Assembly: GCA_045130235.1 (NCBI GenBank)
Contig: JBGUPJ010000043.1
Location: 46,482-110,481 of the forward strand
Length of the DNA stretch: 64,000 nt
DNA from: UBA1756 sp045130235
GTDB lineage: Bacteria; Bacteroidota; Bacteroidia; Bacteroidales; WCHB1-69
Direction of reading: 5' to 3'
A program made the position numbers and the translations under genes. The notes beneath the pieces were generated by a model that made no database searches, was not told the DNA's origin, and saw only the letters and a program-made list of their open reading frames with translations. This document shows positions 62,578 through 64,000 of the stretch, piece by piece (within the stretch, counting starts at the first letter, position 1; the number at the start of each line of letters is the position of its first letter).

Positions 62578-63660
62578 ATGAAACATTTAATCGACCCTAC
62601 CGACATCACGGTAGAAGAAACTGATGAAATCATCCACCTTGCGCTGGATATTATCGCCAACCCGAAAAAGTATGCAGAGCACTGCAAAGGCAAGAAGTTA
62701 GCCACTCTGTTTTATGAGCCGAGCACCCGTACTCGTCTGAGTTTCACGGCGGCCATGATGGAGCTGGGCGGCAACGTGCTGGGCTTCTCCGAGGCTGCCA
62801 GCTCGTCCACCGCTAAAGGCGAGTCAGTGCAGGACACCGCCAAGACCGTCAGCTGCTTCGCCGACCTGATTGCTATGCGTCACTTCATCGAGGGCGCACC
62901 GTTTGCAGCCTCCAAGGTATCGGGCGTGCCGATCATCAACGCTGGCGACGGTAGCCACAGCCACCCCACCCAGACCCTCACCGACCTGCTGACCATCACC
63001 CGCGAGCTCGGTCGTCTCGACAACTTCACTATCGGCTTCTGCGGTGACTTGAAGTTCGGCCGTACCGTTCACTCCCTCATCAAATCGCTTTCCACCCGTT
63101 CCAATGTCAAGGTGGTGCTGATTGCCCCGCAGGAACTGCGTCTGCCCGGCTACATCCGTCACGACGTGTGCGAGCGACTCGGCGTTGAGTACAAGGAGGT
63201 TAGCACGATGGAAGAGGTGATGCCCGAGCTGGATGTGCTCTACATGACCCGCGTGCAGAAAGAGCGTTTCTTGGATGAAGACGAGTTCGACCGCGTAAAA
63301 GACAGCTTCGTGCTGGATCGCAAAAAGATGGCCCTCGCCAAACGCGACATGGCCGTTCTGCACCCGCTGCCGCGTGTGAACGAAATCCTTACCGAGGTGG
63401 ACTCCGACCCGCGTGCCGCATACTTCCGTCAGGTAGAAAACGGAAAATTTGTCCGTATGGCTTTGATTTGCAAATTATTGGATTGGAAGAACGACCCCGA
63501 ACACGACACTCCCATCCATTACGAAGCCTTCGAGGACAAGACCCGTTGCTGCTCCAACGCTAAGTGTATCAGCAATTTGGAAAAAGTTCCGTTGTTGTTC
63601 CGTCACACCGAAAACGGTCCCGACCGTTGTATTTATTGCGATAACAAACCGAGGGAATAA
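62578..63660 (+). CDS. pyrB: Aspartate carbamoyltransferase with fused PyrI-like zinc module
   Basis: 360 residues, about 50 more than an ordinary PyrB chain. The catalytic part has FYEPSTRTRLSF (carbamoyl phosphate), HPTQTLTDL, and LHPLPRVNEI (261-270). It ends near residue 305. The rest has Cys325-x4-Cys330 and Cys351-x2-Cys354, closely like the zinc domain of the regulatory chain PyrI (CSNAKCIS, RCIYCD). The nucleotide-binding N-terminal domain of PyrI is not present. A separate pyrI is not adjacent. Inference: the module may help assemble trimers without CTP/ATP control. Confidence 0.93.
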   Translation: MKHLIDPTDITVEETDEIIHLALDIIANPKKYAEHCKGKKLATLFYEPSTRTRLSFTAAMMELGGNVLGFSEAASSSTAKGESVQDTAKTVSCFADLIAMRHFIEGAPFAASKVSGVPIINAGDGSHSHPTQTLTDLLTITRELGRLDNFTIGFCGDLKFGRTVHSLIKSLSTRSNVKVVLIAPQELRLPGYIRHDVCERLGVEYKEVSTMEEVMPELDVLYMTRVQKERFLDEDEFDRVKDSFVLDRKKMALAKRDMAVLHPLPRVNEILTEVDSDPRAAYFRQVENGKFVRMALICKLLDWKNDPEHDTPIHYEAFEDKTRCCSNAKCISNLEKVPLLFRHTENGPDRCIYCDNKPRE

Positions 63661-63696
63661 AATCAGAGCCATTCAACGGAATGGTCGTACAGGCAG

Positions 63697-63737
63697 AACC
63701 GCTCCATCACCCGAAAGGATGGTGGAGCGGTTTTTTC
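63697..63737 (+). terminator. Terminator after the pyr operon
   Basis: AACCGCTCCA(T)CACC and GGTGGAGCGGTT form a GC-rich stem around loop CGAAAGGAT, followed by TTTTTT. It may work in both directions, as the next gene converges. Confidence 0.85.
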
Positions 63738-63801
63738 GTTATAACTATCTTGTGCAATTTGACTGTTGGGGCAAAAAGTTTAGTTGGAGTGGGAATATCT
63801 A

Positions 63802-64000
63802 TCACGATTCGCCTTTATCTTCCAATAGCGCCCGCAGGTGTGCCACCTCATCTTTCAATTGTTTGATCTGTTCGTCATCCTCTCGCCGTACCGAATGACG
63901 GAGTTTGAACATAGCGAGATTCAGTTCGAAGGAGGTCTCGGTGCTTTTTTTCGGAAGCATGTCGGCGATGATGTCTTCCACCAGTTGTCCGCCACGATGC
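63802..64000 (-). CDS. C-terminal fragment of an unidentified protein
   Basis: A minus-strand frame is open from the window edge to a TGA at 63802-63804, 65 codons. It encodes EDIIADMLPKKSTETSFELN and then a charged, probably coiled-coil end (EDDEQIKQLKDEVAHLRALL). The start lies beyond the window. I do not recognise the family. Confidence 0.6.
   Translation of the reverse strand, partial: HRGGQLVEDIIADMLPKKSTETSFELNLAMFKLRHSVRREDDEQIKQLKDEVAHLRALLEDKGES

Overview
This 64 kb window comes from a chromosome of the phylum Bacteroidota, most likely order Bacteroidales. Several independent signs agree. Most transcription units start behind a TAnnTTTG box, the Bacteroidetes -7 element. There is a C10 peptidase with a type IX secretion C-terminal signal, a FISUMP-domain lipoprotein, a TonB-type outer-membrane barrel with a carboxypeptidase-regulatory-like N-terminus, and a REP-associated tyrosine transposase. 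Shine-Dalgarno sequences are mostly absent. No plasmid or phage genes are evident, and both window edges cut through genes.

Layout. 1-9.7 kb: end of a phytoene-desaturase-like oxidoreductase, then minus-strand genes for an S41 protease and a secreted C10 protease with CUB domains, then a unit manC - flippase - SulP transporter - membrane transglutaminase. 9.8-17.9 kb is the accessory-looking part: a RAYT transposase carrying a REP-like palindrome inside its own coding sequence, cinA, a membrane-bound LytTR regulator, and a run of small exported proteins. Those proteins share near-identical signal-peptide and leader cassettes but have unrelated mature parts; heptamer and octamer tandem repeats lie in the leaders. 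18-31 kb: porin, class II ribonucleotide reductase (nrdJ), TonB-type barrel, orphan histidine kinase, barrel protein, and a unit surA-like - moxR - holB - Nudix. 31-36 kb: rpmH, and divergently sbcD-sbcC. 36-44 kb: a GT39-type glycosyltransferase and a ribosomal protein operon running rplV to rpsE only, with its own promoter and terminator. 44-59 kb: radA - cysteine desulfidase, exported flavodoxin, a very large alpha-2-macroglobulin, FISUMP lipoprotein, trxA, tRNA-Leu(CAG), then small secreted protein - FHA - M50 - AlgJ-like genes, and a DMT exporter. 59-63.7 kb: a pyrimidine operon pyrK-pyrD-pyrF-pyrE-pyrB closed by a terminator, then the end of an unidentified gene.

How the genes work together. 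The pyr operon covers carbamoyl-aspartate formation (PyrB), dihydroorotate oxidation (PyrD1B/PyrK) and UMP formation (PyrE, PyrF). Its leader is the most striking regulatory signal: a promoter, a possible 25-codon ORF, and two intrinsic terminators in series, all before pyrK. This layout resembles the UTP-sensitive attenuator of enterobacterial pyrBI. PyrB also carries a C-terminal zinc module like that of PyrI, but without the PyrI nucleotide-binding domain.

Other points worth a second look are the ribosomal protein cluster cut at both ends, the signal-peptide cassette family, and the RAYT/REP pair. All functional calls rest on reading motifs by eye; no database search was possible.
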